A stretch of DNA of 64,000 nt from Malaya genurostris (Eukaryota > Arthropoda > Insecta > Diptera > Culicidae), in assembly GCF_030247185.1 (NCBI RefSeq), contig NC_080570.1:144494641-144558640 (forward strand), in the 5' to 3' direction. Below, one piece after another: positions 1-10,250 of the stretch. Position 1 is the first letter of the stretch. Every line of letters starts with the position of its first letter. Position numbers and translations under genes: made by a program. Below the pieces are notes generated by a model. That model had not been told where the DNA came from and ran no database searches. It saw only the letters and a list, made by a program, of their open reading frames with translations.

Positions 1-597
1 CACACTTGTGCACATGTGAAAATTATCGCTTTATCTGAATAGAACATCGAACGAATAATTTTTAATAAACTATGTGAATTTGAACTATTCTTGAAATTTA
101 TTAAAATTTGTTTGGGCTTACCGTGCTAAATTTTAAACCGTCACTTTTATGTCACAGAACTGTCATATTATATTGCTATACTATTTTGAGAATCGATAAA
201 AAAATATTGCAATCGAATCGCTGAACGCTCTAGAATAGTGCAAACTCGATGTTTGAACATATGTTCTAACTTGAGCTCATGCACTTGTGCACTTTGTTCA
301 GGTTGGTAGTAAATTTAGATGCAAAATCGTGTACAAGTTTGAAATGAACTTGAGCACGTAAAATTGTTCAAAAGCTCAATGCGGTGAATGTTTTCAGGGC
401 GACTGTTTTTTTTTTAGAAAAGTATCAGCGAATTGAAGAAAAGGACACGAATTTGGACGCACTGAGAGAGAGAAGCACGCATTTGTGCAAAAATTTTGCC
501 AAATGAAGGTAAATTAGAAATTTTCAGTGTTTCGTTCGAAGTGAAAAGGCGAGTGGGTAATGTCAGAGACATAACTGAATGACGTGAATATCAGTTC
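1..597. other. Unrecognised AT-rich DNA
   Basis: No open frame, tRNA or clear terminal repeat is visible. The right end may be the leader of the degenerate retroelement ORF that follows, but no boundary can be set. Confidence 0.4.
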
Positions 598-1566
598 GTG
601 CTCGCATCTCACCCGACACAGTCGAAAATCGGAATGGTCAAATACGATTTAACAAAACCTGAAACTTGGCCTACAAGACCAAATTCAATTTGTATAGATT
701 TCAAGCGTTGCAAAGTTAGACCAGCAGCAAATGAGATTGAAATCTTACTTAAAGAACGAATGCTTCTAGACGCTAATAAAGTAACTGAGATTCAATTCAA
801 CAAGGCGTCTAACTGTGTGTACATTATGTTTTAACGTGAAAGCGATGCAATTGCATTCGCTTCGGTTAACAACGAGGTGCACAGCGTTGAGTGTGACAAC
901 ATCAAATACAAAATCCCTGTGCACGTGGTGGACAATGCCATAGAAGTACGCGTGCATGACCTTCCCCCGCAGGCCACCGATTAGTCCGTTCGGGAGATCA
1001 TGTCGCAGTACGGTGAAGTTCTCTCCATCGAAAGGGATGGATGGCGGAATTTTTTCCCCGGCATCCGGAATGGCGTACGAGTAGTACGTATGCAACTACG
1101 TAAGGCAATTCCATCTTACATCATTTGTGGTCAAGGTGGGACTCATCCTTGTAAAACGCTGATTACCTATGAAAATCAGCTAGTTACATGTCAGTTTTGT
1201 GAACAACCTGCACACTACGGTAAACCTTGCACTGAAACTGCGAAAAGACCATCTTCAACCAAAGACAAGGTCAACCGTTCAACAACGAAAACTTGTGAGC
1301 GTAGTACCTCTGTTTCACCATCAAACCAACCAACAACTGCAACCAATGCACAACAAGACTCTTCTACAGCAACTAGCAACGAGCTCAAGACTGCGAACAA
1401 CAAGGAAAACGAAAAAAGACGGAAATCAACAACAAAACCACCGATGCGGCAATGGAGGACGAGACGAGCCACGAACAAAGTGCCTCTCAACCTTTGCAGG
1501 AGGGAAATGAAAAAGAGTGACAACGAGATCCACTTCAAAAAATTCTTTTTTCAAAAAATCGGCTAA
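598..1566 (+). pseudogene. Degenerate non-LTR retrotransposon ORF1 (gag-like, zinc knuckle)
   Basis: One frame runs through the interval and is broken by TAA at 832-834 and TAG at 982-984. The first ATG in frame is at 633. The middle part carries one CX2CX4HX4C zinc knuckle (CQFCEQPAHYGKPC, about 1192-1233), preceded by a segment of the type KAIPSYI...TLITYENQ that is common in mosquito gag-like ORF1 proteins. A Thr/Ser/Lys-rich tail follows. Such proteins bind RNA and package the retroelement transcript. No endonuclease or reverse transcriptase follows, so this is a dead, isolated ORF1. The family is inferred from the knuckle and its context and could also be a domesticated relic. Confidence 0.6.
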
Positions 1567-2049
1567 TTCGCCACGTAAAGCTTGTACGCAAATTGGCCTG
1601 AATAAAAATATCTTTAAAACAAATGACGTGAATATGGAATAAACTGACGTGCTTTTTCCACACTTCCGAATAGCGATAATCGTACTTGATTGATTGAGTG
1701 TGTGAATTTAGCAAAATATCAATGTTCAAGTAAGGGATTTGTTTCTTTTTTTTTTATTTTTTAAAACTTTTGATGGTTGTTCAAAGTAAAAGTTACGATT
1801 TTTCACGGAAAAAAATCCACCATTTTGTAGCTATAAAACCTCCCCAAGGAAACAAACAACGGAAAAGAAAACGTTGGGGTCTGATTTTTTTATATGTGAA
1901 AATGTGTGCAAAATTTGAAAAAAATTGGTGCAGTAGTTTTTGAATGACGATGGACACGGACTTTTAAAACCTGCTTTCGAGAAAAATGCGTTTAAAGTTT
2001 TTCGTATATAAAATCAATGGAAACAATTTATTACTCAAGGAAGCCCGTA
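1567..2049. other. Unrecognised AT-rich DNA
   Basis: No gene or clear repeat was recognised. The segment may include the degraded 3' part of the preceding retroelement relic. Confidence 0.35.
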
Positions 2050-2333
2050 GGGTCTAACATTTTCAAAAAATTATATTTTCTCTTTTATAATCTGTTATAA
2101 TGAAACATTTCAAGAATGTTTTGTCAAGTTTTTAAGTCAATCGAAACAGAAATCTTGGGCCTGTGTGCCGAGCTCTCGCTTCTTCGCATTTTATAAGATA
2201 AACAAAGATAAAAGCGCATAACTTGCTGAGTTTTGTTCCGATAGGCTTGAAAATTTCACTGAATATTCTTGAAATGTTTTACTGTAAGACAAAACAAAGA
2301 AAAAAATAATGATTTCTCAAATGTGTTAGACCC
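2050..2333. mobile_element. Fold-back MITE with TA target duplication
   Basis: The ends are GGGTCTAACA (2050-2059) and its reverse complement TGTTAGACCC (2324-2333), flanked by TA on both sides (2048-2049, 2334-2335). The interior is also an imperfect palindrome: the left arm has AAACATTTCAAGAAT and the right arm ATTCTTGAAATGTTTTACTG. TA duplication suggests mobilisation by a Tc1/mariner-superfamily transposase. No coding capacity. Confidence 0.6.
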
Positions 2334-2335
2334 TA

Positions 2336-2694
2336 CCCACCTCTTAATATGATGTCTAGAAGTTAGAAATCAAATGTAAACGGAATAATAAATAATCACA
2401 GTAGGGTTATTTTAAGTATTGAGTGTCAATTACTAGTTAAATACAATATACTCAGGAAAAGGAGCATTTTTTACGCAAATCTGATATATTTGAAATGAAA
2501 TTTCACTCAAAATTGGAGTGTTAATTACTCAATTTTTCTCTCGTGTACAAATAGGCATTACTATTTTACCCAAACATCGTTTCCAGTGGAAGAACTCAAA
2601 TTTGAGTAACTAAGCAGTTACTCTAAATTAGAATTGTTTTTTGTAGATGAGTGGGATCTTACTCATTTTTGAGTAATTATTTTTAAGCGTATAG
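2336..2694. repeat. Degenerate repeat rich in ACTCAAAA/TTTGAGTAA motifs
   Basis: Motifs such as ACTCAAAATTGGAG, ACTCAAATTTGAGTAA and ACTCATTTTTGAGTAATTA recur in both orientations, giving many small palindromes. It is probably the relic of a short inverted-repeat element, but no ends can be assigned. Confidence 0.3.
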
Positions 2695-2702
2695 GTGTGA
2701 CG

Positions 2703-2951
2703 CAGAGATGCCAGATCTGCAGATTTGACTGTAAAACTTCAGATTTCGTACATAGTGCTGCAGACCTTTTTTTGTTGTGTAAACTTTTGCAGACTTTTAA
2801 AAATCGAGTTTTCGCAGACTTTCGTCAAAATTTTAGCGTATCATACTTTGAAGAGAAATTGCTGTCAGCAGGACATACTTGCTAACTGCAGATTTTTTTC
2901 CGGATATACAGACTTTTGCCACCCTTTTGAATTTTTTACCTGGCATCTCTG
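2703..2951. mobile_element. hAT-type MITE (249 bp)
   Basis: It starts CAGAGATGCCAG and ends with the exact reverse complement CTGGCATCTCTG (12-bp terminal inverted repeat). The 8-bp direct repeat GTGTGACG flanks it at 2695-2702 and 2952-2959. Eight-base duplications and CAGNG termini are typical of hAT elements. There is no transposase, so it is non-autonomous. Confidence 0.8.
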
Positions 2952-3027
2952 GTGTGACGTCTCTACTCAGTATTGTTTGGCAAATAATCCTGAATAGGTA
3001 CACTTTAAAAATGAGGAAGGACGACGC

Positions 3028-3330
3028 GTGACCGTGAATGGCAATCGAAACAGAACCATGATCAATGAATTTTTATTGCCAAATCTTCAAGATATGGATG
3101 TGGACGAAATGTGCCTTCAACAGGATGGTGCCACTTGTCATACTGCGGGCGAAACAATCGACTTATCGAAAGAACATTTCAGCGACAAAATTGTTTCGAG
3201 AAATGGACTGGTGACCGCGTTTGTATGATTTGACGTCACTCGATTATTTTTTGTGGGGATACTTGAAGTCATTGGTTGATTTGGGCAAACCAGCAACGAT
3301 TCCTCAGCCCTTAGAACCAGTAGCACAAAA
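3028..3330 (+). pseudogene. Tc1/mariner-superfamily transposase fragment (probably DD41D type)
   Basis: Two overlapping frames give pieces of one transposase C-terminal catalytic domain. The first has MTVNGNRNRTMINEFLLP and QQDGATCHTAGETIDL (second catalytic Asp). A frameshift near 3215-3225 leads to DLTSLDYFLWGYLKSLV (third catalytic Asp) and KPATI. In intact relatives known to me these two Asp residues are separated by about 41 residues, the spacing of the rosa/Visitor type; here the interval is damaged so it cannot be counted. The N-terminal DNA-binding region, first Asp and ends are absent. It is a dead fragment. Confidence 0.6.
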
Positions 3331-4783
3331 ACATTCCATTAGTCAGCGATCCAGTTCCGAGGGAAGTTTTAACTTTATGAGCCACCACCACCATAATCAA
3401 AACATAAATCTGAAAATGGTCTCGGCGTTCTACGAGCTCAACTGCAAAACGAAACAGCCGCACACACGCCATCATTATTAATGATGAAGAGAATGCGGTA
3501 AGCCGTTTTCGGCAGTCTCTTCTCCGAAAGCCAGCCAAATGGATTCCGGCAGTGTCATTTGTTACAATTTGTTCTATTGTTGCTGTGCCGGCAGCAGATG
3601 CAGCCGGAGCTTGAGGCTTGCTTGATCCCGATGGTTGAGCTGTGGGATTACAGCAAACACGGATAAATATAAACTTCAAGTGATACTGACCGAGGCAAGC
3701 CGTTGTTCGATAATATTTATGTCGTAGTTTGTATTTCGTAGAAATTCAGCCACTGGATCAAGCCCCGTTTAAGTCGATGTTAATGTTTATTCAATTTTGT
3801 GTTTCTACGTTTCACAAAATCTCGTTTTTTCGTAGAAAAAATGCCACAGTAAACAACCATCGGTATCGTTTCGAAACAAATTTCTAAGCTCATAACGTCG
3901 CTTAACCACTCAACGCTAGAGTCATCGCCGAATCGATCGAAAACAAGTCATCCAATTAGTTAGTATTTCATGACTTCCAACCAGAACGTTGCTTCAATCT
4001 CTTCGTGCCATGAATCACGATAGGGGGAAAAACGTCCTTCCCTGTGAAACAAGCACCAGCTGTGCTAATTTGCGAATTTTCCGAGCAATCAATAACGTCG
4101 GCTATTTGTTTACCAAACAAGGCTCGGTTGCGATGCCTCGGCCTCGGTAGCCCAACTCTAGGGGGCACCGAGATATCCTCCAGCAGATGAAGAAGAAGAA
4201 CAAAAAACAAAACACTGGTCCAATGCGTCCTGGTCGTCGTTTGCTGTCGTTCGACCATCGCACCATCGATTCGTCCAGTCACCGTCGTTGATCAAAATAA
4301 CGGGCACGAAATCGACTACCAGAGAACAAACAAAAATGAGCTAGAAAATCCTATCAGGAAACTTTCTCAATCTACAGAGTGTGTTTTCCACCTGGCTGGG
4401 ATCAGGCTTGATCTGTTTGCAATTCGAACTTTAGCGATGGAACTCGACGGAACAAAAAATAAACATTGAATTTCAGAAAAAATGAGGATTGTGTACATCC
4501 ACCGCCAAATGATCAATGTAAACTGGAACAACAAATACAGGATGCTTTTATTCTTTACGTTTTATCTTCGGTTCGTTAGTGCGGAAGCAATTCAATTTGA
4601 ACTACTACTGTGATGTAATTTAAATTTATTCTAGATTTTACTTGAGCAACACTTCACGTATTTCGTGGCGGTTGAAGATGAAATGCTAGGCTGCACATGT
4701 CGTTCAATTTGATCAGCTATTGCACTTTTTAAAATGGTATAAAAAATTCGCACAATTTTAAAATGGTATAAAAAATTCGAAAC
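3331..4783. other. Unrecognised intergenic or intronic DNA
   Basis: No convincing gene. A short minus-strand frame (3968-4282) has no recognised domain. A 27-bp direct duplication ending AAATGGTATAAAAAATTCG lies at about 4731-4780, just before the heptamer array. Confidence 0.4.
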
Positions 4784-5308
4784 CAAAGTCAAAAGTCAAA
4801 AGTCAAAAGTCAAAAGTCAAAAGTCAAAAGTCAAAAGTCAAAAGTCAAAAGTCAAAAGTCAAAAGTCAAAAGTCAAAAGTCAAAAGTCAAAAGTCAAAAG
4901 TCAAAAGTCAAAAGTCAAAAGTCAAAAGTCAAAAGTCAAAAGTCAAAAGTCAAAAGTCAAAAGTCAAAAGTCAAAAGTCAAAAGTCAAAAGTCAAAAGTC
5001 AAAAGTCAAAAGTCAAAAGTCAAAAGTCAAAAGTCAAAAGTCAAAAGTCAAAAGTCAAAAGTCAAAAGTCAAAAGTCAAAAGTCAAAAGTCAAAAGTCAA
5101 AAGTCTAAAGTCAAAAGTCAAAAGTCAAAAGTCAAAAGTCAAAAGTCAAAAGTCAAAAGTCAAAAGTCAAAAGTCAAAAGTCAAAAGTCAAAAGTCAAAA
5201 GTCAAAAGTCAAAAGTCAAAAGTCAAAAGTCAAAAGTCAAAAGTCAAAAGTCAAAGGTCAAAAGTCAAAAATCAAAGTCAAAGTCAAAGTCAAAGTCAAA
5301 AGTCAAAA
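4784..5308. repeat. (CAAAAGT)n heptamer array
   Basis: About 70 copies of the 7-bp unit CAAAAGT. It is nearly perfect to about 5255, with a point change at 5106, then decays into AAAGTC hexamers and A-rich sequence. Confidence 0.95.
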
Positions 5309-5983
5309 TTAAAAAAACAACAGACAAAAGATCGCAAACTAAAAGACAAAAGTGGAAAAGTGGAATGTCATAAGCCGTACGATCATAATAAAGAAAGAAC
5401 AAATGATCTTGAGATCAAAAGCTAAAAATCAGAAGTCAAAGGCCAGAAATCGAAAATCAAAAATGAAAAGTTCCCTTCCGAATTTGAAATACAAATTTCA
5501 ACAAGGTAAAATAACCAGATTTTAAATTTTAAATTCAGAATTTTATATCCCCTATGTACTGTTTAAAATTTAAAAATCCGAATTCAAATTTCTAGAAACT
5601 AAACAAATTTTAAATTTCAACCTTTGAAAAAACTGATTCTAAATTCTGAATTTTGAAATCAAAAAAAAAATTCAAAAGCATAAAATAAAACCATCCAAGC
5701 TCGAAATCTCAACATTCCAAATTTTGACCTCAAAAGTTTTAAACTGCAATTTCTAAATTCGCAATTTAAAATTGCGAATTCCAGAAAGAAAATTCTAAAT
5801 TTCAATTTAGAAATTTAAAATTAGGCAACCTTAATTACAACCTTTTTGATTTCGCATTCCAAATTTCAATGTTTTTATTTAGACCTTTTAGATTACATTT
5901 TTTGCATTTGAAAATTCAAAATTGGAAATCCGATTTCCAAAGCTAAACTCAATAATAATAATTCAAAGTTCGGAAATTAAGTG
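5309..5983. repeat. A-rich low-complexity DNA with AAATTC/GAATTT words
   Basis: The strand is dominated by words such as TTCAAATTT, AAATTCTAAATT and CCAAATT. Similar stretches recur at about 6940-7180 and 8230-8465, so this is the first spacer of the A-rich multi-copy unit to its right. Confidence 0.5.
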
Positions 5984-6905
5984 TCAATATATTATTAAAA
6001 TATGAATACTCGAAAACATGAAAACTGGAATACCCGAGGGGAGGAAACCAAGGAAACAGAATTAGAGAAAAACGAAAATATTGGAATAGAAGAAAATCAA
6101 GAATAACTAGTAGGCCTACTAAAAACAGGAGCAGAAAAACACAATGATCAGCAAAACAAACAAACAAATTGTATAAACAGAGAAGAAGAAAATCATGAAA
6201 ATTGAAAACGGAAAACAAACACATAAAATAGCGTACGAAAAATAGGAAGACAAAAAAACAGAGTAACAAAATAATTAAGAAAAGATTAAGTCAGAAAATG
6301 GAATTAAAAATGTGTAAAAGCATAAAAGAACAGAAAAATCAGATATAGAAACACAAAATGTTTACGTGTAAAAATTACTAGAAAAATAGACGAATAGAAG
6401 AACAAAAATCAGAAACAAATCAGAAACTAACACAAAGTAGAAAAACAAACCCGGAAATGTAGAAAAATAGAATATTACGCTTAAAAAAGAAAACAAAAAT
6501 GTAAAGCTAGGAACAAAAAATCTTAATAACTAACAAACAGAGAAACAAAATACTCCAAGAAATAGATGCAAATTAGTTCGTTTTCTGTAGAGGACCCAAC
6601 ACAGAGTATAGAAACAAAACCAGAAATGCAGAAAAATATGAGATTCGCTTAAAGAACGAAACAGTATGAGACAAAACATACGAAAAAATGCTGATAAGCA
6701 TAATTCAAAAAACAGTGAACAGAGAGTCGTAAAAACAGAAAGAAAACACAAAAATAGTATGATTCAAATGCAAGATAGCAGGAAGAAAAACAACCGATTA
6801 TAATTATAGGCAATGCAAAACAATAAATTTTCAGAAAACTAGAAAATAGTGGATGAGATTTTCATGAAATGAAAAAAACAGAACAAAAACGACTTTTTAT
6901 GAAAC
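5984..6905. repeat. A-rich tandem unit, copy 1
   Basis: The markers CATGAAAACTGGAATACCCG (near 6016), ATAGACGAATAGAAGAACAA (near 6387) and CTGATAAGCATAATTC followed by CAGTGAACAGAGAGTCG (near 6691-6728) recur in the same order in copies 2 and 3. Divergence is high. Phe/Leu-rich open frames on the minus strand are a by-product of base composition. Confidence 0.65.
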
Positions 6906-7189
6906 AAAAATAGCTTTCTCGATCTAAATCATAACGTTACAATCTTTTAGTGTTGATCTTCCAAATTCAAAACTTTACATCGCAGTTTTGATTTCCAAAT
7001 ACTAACAACGAAATTCCAAAGCTAAAAAAAAAGCAAATCCTAAAATTAAATATAAAAGACCTTTTGAATTCCGTATTCCAAAATAAAATTTATCGATAAT
7101 TAATTTGGAAATTCATAATCTGAAGTTCCAAACTCCAAATCTGAAACTCAATTCTCTCAATTCAATGTTCGAATATTAAAAGTAAAAGA

Positions 7190-8060
7190 AATCATGAAAA
7201 CATGAAAACAGGAATTCACGGAAAGAGGAAAACTAATAATAAAAAAAAAACAACTAAAAACAAGAACAAATCGGAAAAATTCTATGAACAGTAAAACAAA
7301 ACCAACAATTACAGAAAAGCAGACAATCATGAAAATTAAATACAGAAAATAAGAGCTTCAAAACAGCGTATAAAAATTGTGAAAACAAAAAAAAAACGGA
7401 ACGACAAAAAATGAAGAAAAATGATACAAATGAAAAAATGTAGTCAAAATCAGATATGGAAAAGTGGAAAAATAACTAACGCGTGAAAAGGCTAGAAATT
7501 TAGATAAACAGAAGAACAAAAAACGAATGGTAGTGAAATGGAAAAAAAAATTCAAAGTTAGGAACAGAAAAGAATATAAATAGCTAGCAAACAGAGAAAC
7601 TAAATACTCCGAGAAATTGGAACTAATCTATTTTTTCTGTACAGAAACAAATACAAAACTAACACAAAGTAGAGAAATGTAGAAAAATAGAAGATTACAC
7701 TTGAAAAAGAAACCAAACAGTCTGAGTAGAAGCATAAAGGAAAATACTGATAAGCAGTAAACAGAAAAACAGTGAACAGAAAGTCGAAAATAAGAAAAAA
7801 ACTTAAAAGGAGTATCAATAGAAGCGAAATAACTGGAAACTGAATTCAAAGTAAGATTCCATTTAACAAGTGGTTTGGAGTCGGAGAAAACCAGGAATAA
7901 AGAAAAACAACAGAAGAAATTTAAAGGAAATACAAAACAACAAACTTACAGAAAACTAGATAAACAATGGATCGGAATTCTATTACTGAAATGATTTTTT
8001 TATAATACAAAATTAAAATAAAACATAATCAAACAAGAAACCAGAAAAAACGACAACACT
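7190..8060. repeat. A-rich tandem unit, copy 2
   Basis: Carries the ordered markers CATGAAAACAGGAATTCACG (near 7200), TAGATAAACAGAAGAACAA (near 7501) and CTGATAAGCAGTAAACAG followed by CAGTGAACAGAAAGTCG (near 7748-7788). It lies about 1.2 kb after copy 1. Confidence 0.65.
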
Positions 8061-8465
8061 CGACTATGAATAACAGCGAATATGAATAGTGAAATCATCA
8101 AGACAGCAGACGAGTTTTTTTCAAAAACTCGATACAGAAAATCATAACAAATAAACAAAAATACAAAAAAAAACAATGATACAATAAAATTGGAAAATAG
8201 ATAAAATGATAAAAAATTGAATAACAACTTTAAAATTCTCAGTTCCAAATTCTTCCAAATTCAAAACTCGTAGTTTAAAGTTAGAAATTTAAAAACTTTT
8301 CAACTTTCCATAAAACAAATTTAAATTTTTTTTTCTTTGAAATAATAAATTATGAATTCTAAATTCTAAATTGAAAATCGATTTTCAAGGCTCGAATTTC
8401 TAGTGATTCTAAATCCTAACGTTCCAAATTTTTAATGTTGGTCTTTCAAACTCTAATATTTTTTA

Positions 8466-9296
8466 TCAGGTGTACAACTATGCTTCCGCCGTTTTCCGAT
8501 AGGTGGCTGGTCAAGATAATACCTTTAAAGTGAGTGTGTAGAGCGCCTAACGAATTGTCATCGCCGTTTCAGTGACAGTTGTTCTTGTTTTTGTATTATT
8601 CACGCTCGAAAATGTCTGTTTATGTGCCCAATTCTCGTCATTTGCGGAAAATTTTACTCTTCTGTTACAATTAGAAAAAAAAATGCTACTGAAGCGCATC
8701 GAATGCTTTCAGAAACTTACGGTGATGCTGCTCTGAGTAACAGAACATGTCGGAAGTGGTTTCAAAGTTTTAAAAATGGTGATTTCGATGTCGAAGACAA
8801 ACATGATGGTGGAAGAGAAAAAATCTTCAGAGATGAATAACGATTTACTACGAGCTCTTAAAACCGGGTGAAACCATCACAGGAGATCGCTACCGAACGC
8901 AACTGATGCACCTTAGTCGCGCACTAAAAGAAAAGCTGCCACAGTGTCAAGAGCGACATGACAAAGTCATACTCCAACACGACAATGCTCGGCCTCACGT
9001 CGCAAAAGTGGTCAAAAAGTACCTGGAAACGCTGAAATGGGAAGTCTTGCCCCACCCACCGTATTCCCCAGATGTCGCCCCTTCTGACTTCCATCTATTC
9101 CGTTCCATGGCACACGGCCTGGCAGATCAACATGTTCAATCCTTTGAAGAGTTGGAAAAATGGATTGCTTCATGGAATTCCGAAAGTTGTCACTAGCAAC
9201 GGACAATATTTTGAATAATACATCTGTAAGCACTTTTTCGCAATAAAGGTTTTAATTTTGAAAAAAAAAACGGCGGAAGCAAAGTTGTACACCTAA
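8466..9296 (+). mobile_element. Mos1-like mariner, internally deleted copy 1
   Basis: Terminal inverted repeats begin TCAGGTGTACAACTATGCTT and end with the near reverse complement AAAGTTGTACACCTAA. TA flanks both sides (8464-8465, 9297-9298). At 831 bp it lacks the middle of a normal mariner of about 1.3 kb. It lies between A-rich copies 2 and 3. Confidence 0.9.
8611..9218 (+). pseudogene. Mos1-like mariner transposase, broken
   Basis: The N-terminal helix-turn-helix starts MSVYVPNSRHLRKILLFCYN, then a TAG codon and frameshift in an A-run (8669-8680) precede the segment containing NRTCRKWFQSFKNGDFDVED. A deletion near 8825-8850 joins GGREK directly to YYELLKPGETITGDRYR, removing the first catalytic Asp. 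The remainder has QHDNARPH and APSDFHLF, spaced DD34D as in true mariners. It ends GQYFE-TAA at 9218. Subfamily assignment (Mos1/mauritiana type) rests on these motifs. Confidence 0.85.
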
Positions 9297-9392
9297 TACT
9301 TTGTAAATTTGTCGGAATTTTCAAATTCAAAAATTAGAAGTTACGACTCTGAAACTGAAAATAAAAACAAGAAAAATAAGTTTAAAAAATCA

Positions 9393-10250
9393 TCAAATCA
9401 TGAATGCTTGAAAGTGATATGAACACCGGAATTCACGAGGAGAAGAAAACATGGATACGAAATCAGAAAAAAAATTAAAATATTGAAATAGAAGAAAACC
9501 AAATATAACTGGTAAGACATCTAAAAAGAGGAACAGAAAATCAAATCTGAAAAATACAATGATCAGCTCAAAAGAACAAAAACTGCATAAACAGAAAAAG
9601 AGAAAATCATGAAAATTAAGGTAAAAAAGAAATTCAAAATAGCCTATTAAAACCAGGAAGAAAAAACACAACGAAATAATAAATAAATGCAGAGAAATGA
9701 TTAAAGCAAAAAGATATAACAATGCAGAAGGGATGAGAAATATGTAAACAGAATAACAGATCCAGAAAAGTAGAAAAATATCAAACGTGTAAAATTGTCA
9801 AAAAATAGATGAACAGAAGAACAAAAAGGTAGTGAAATGTAAAATTAACAAAGTTAGTAGAAAAATGAATGAAAAAAAACAAAAGATTGCAATTAGAGAA
9901 ACAAAATACACCACTTAAAAAAAACAAAAAAAAAGGGTCAATAGAAAACATCAGGACAAATGCTGATAAGCAGTAAACAGAAAACAGTGAACAGACAGTC
10001 GTGGAACAGAGAAAAAAAAACAAAAAGAGTTAGATTCAAAAATAAAATATAGAAAACTGAATCCAAGCAGATTAAGTTTTACAAATGGTTTCTAGAAACA
10101 AAAACAACAAAATAAAATTAAAGACAATGGAAATCAACAGACTTACAAAAAAACTAGAACAACCAGAACTGGATCAGACTCCTTCTATTGGAATGATAAT
10201 TTAGAGAACACAAGAAAAATCGAAAACAGTAGACTCTGAATAACAACCAA
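9393..10250. repeat. A-rich tandem unit, copy 3
   Basis: Same ordered markers as copies 1 and 2: ACCGGAATTCACGAGGAG (near 9425), ATAGATGAACAGAAGAACAA (near 9797) and CTGATAAGCAGTAAACAG followed by CAGTGAACAGACAGTCG (near 9963-10001). The offset from copy 2 is about 2.2 kb, falling to about 1.4 kb when the 831-bp mariner is subtracted. Confidence 0.65.

Noticed and set aside
3968..4282. Possible pogo/Tigger-type transposase piece on the minus strand
   Set aside because: A phrase like ACFTGKDVFPPIVIH is only vaguely similar to DDE transposases; no catalytic motif or further segment was found.
5949..10023. Phe/Leu-rich minus-strand frames resembling small membrane proteins
   Set aside because: They follow from A-rich sequence read on the opposite strand, are not conserved between the three tandem copies and lack a shared start.
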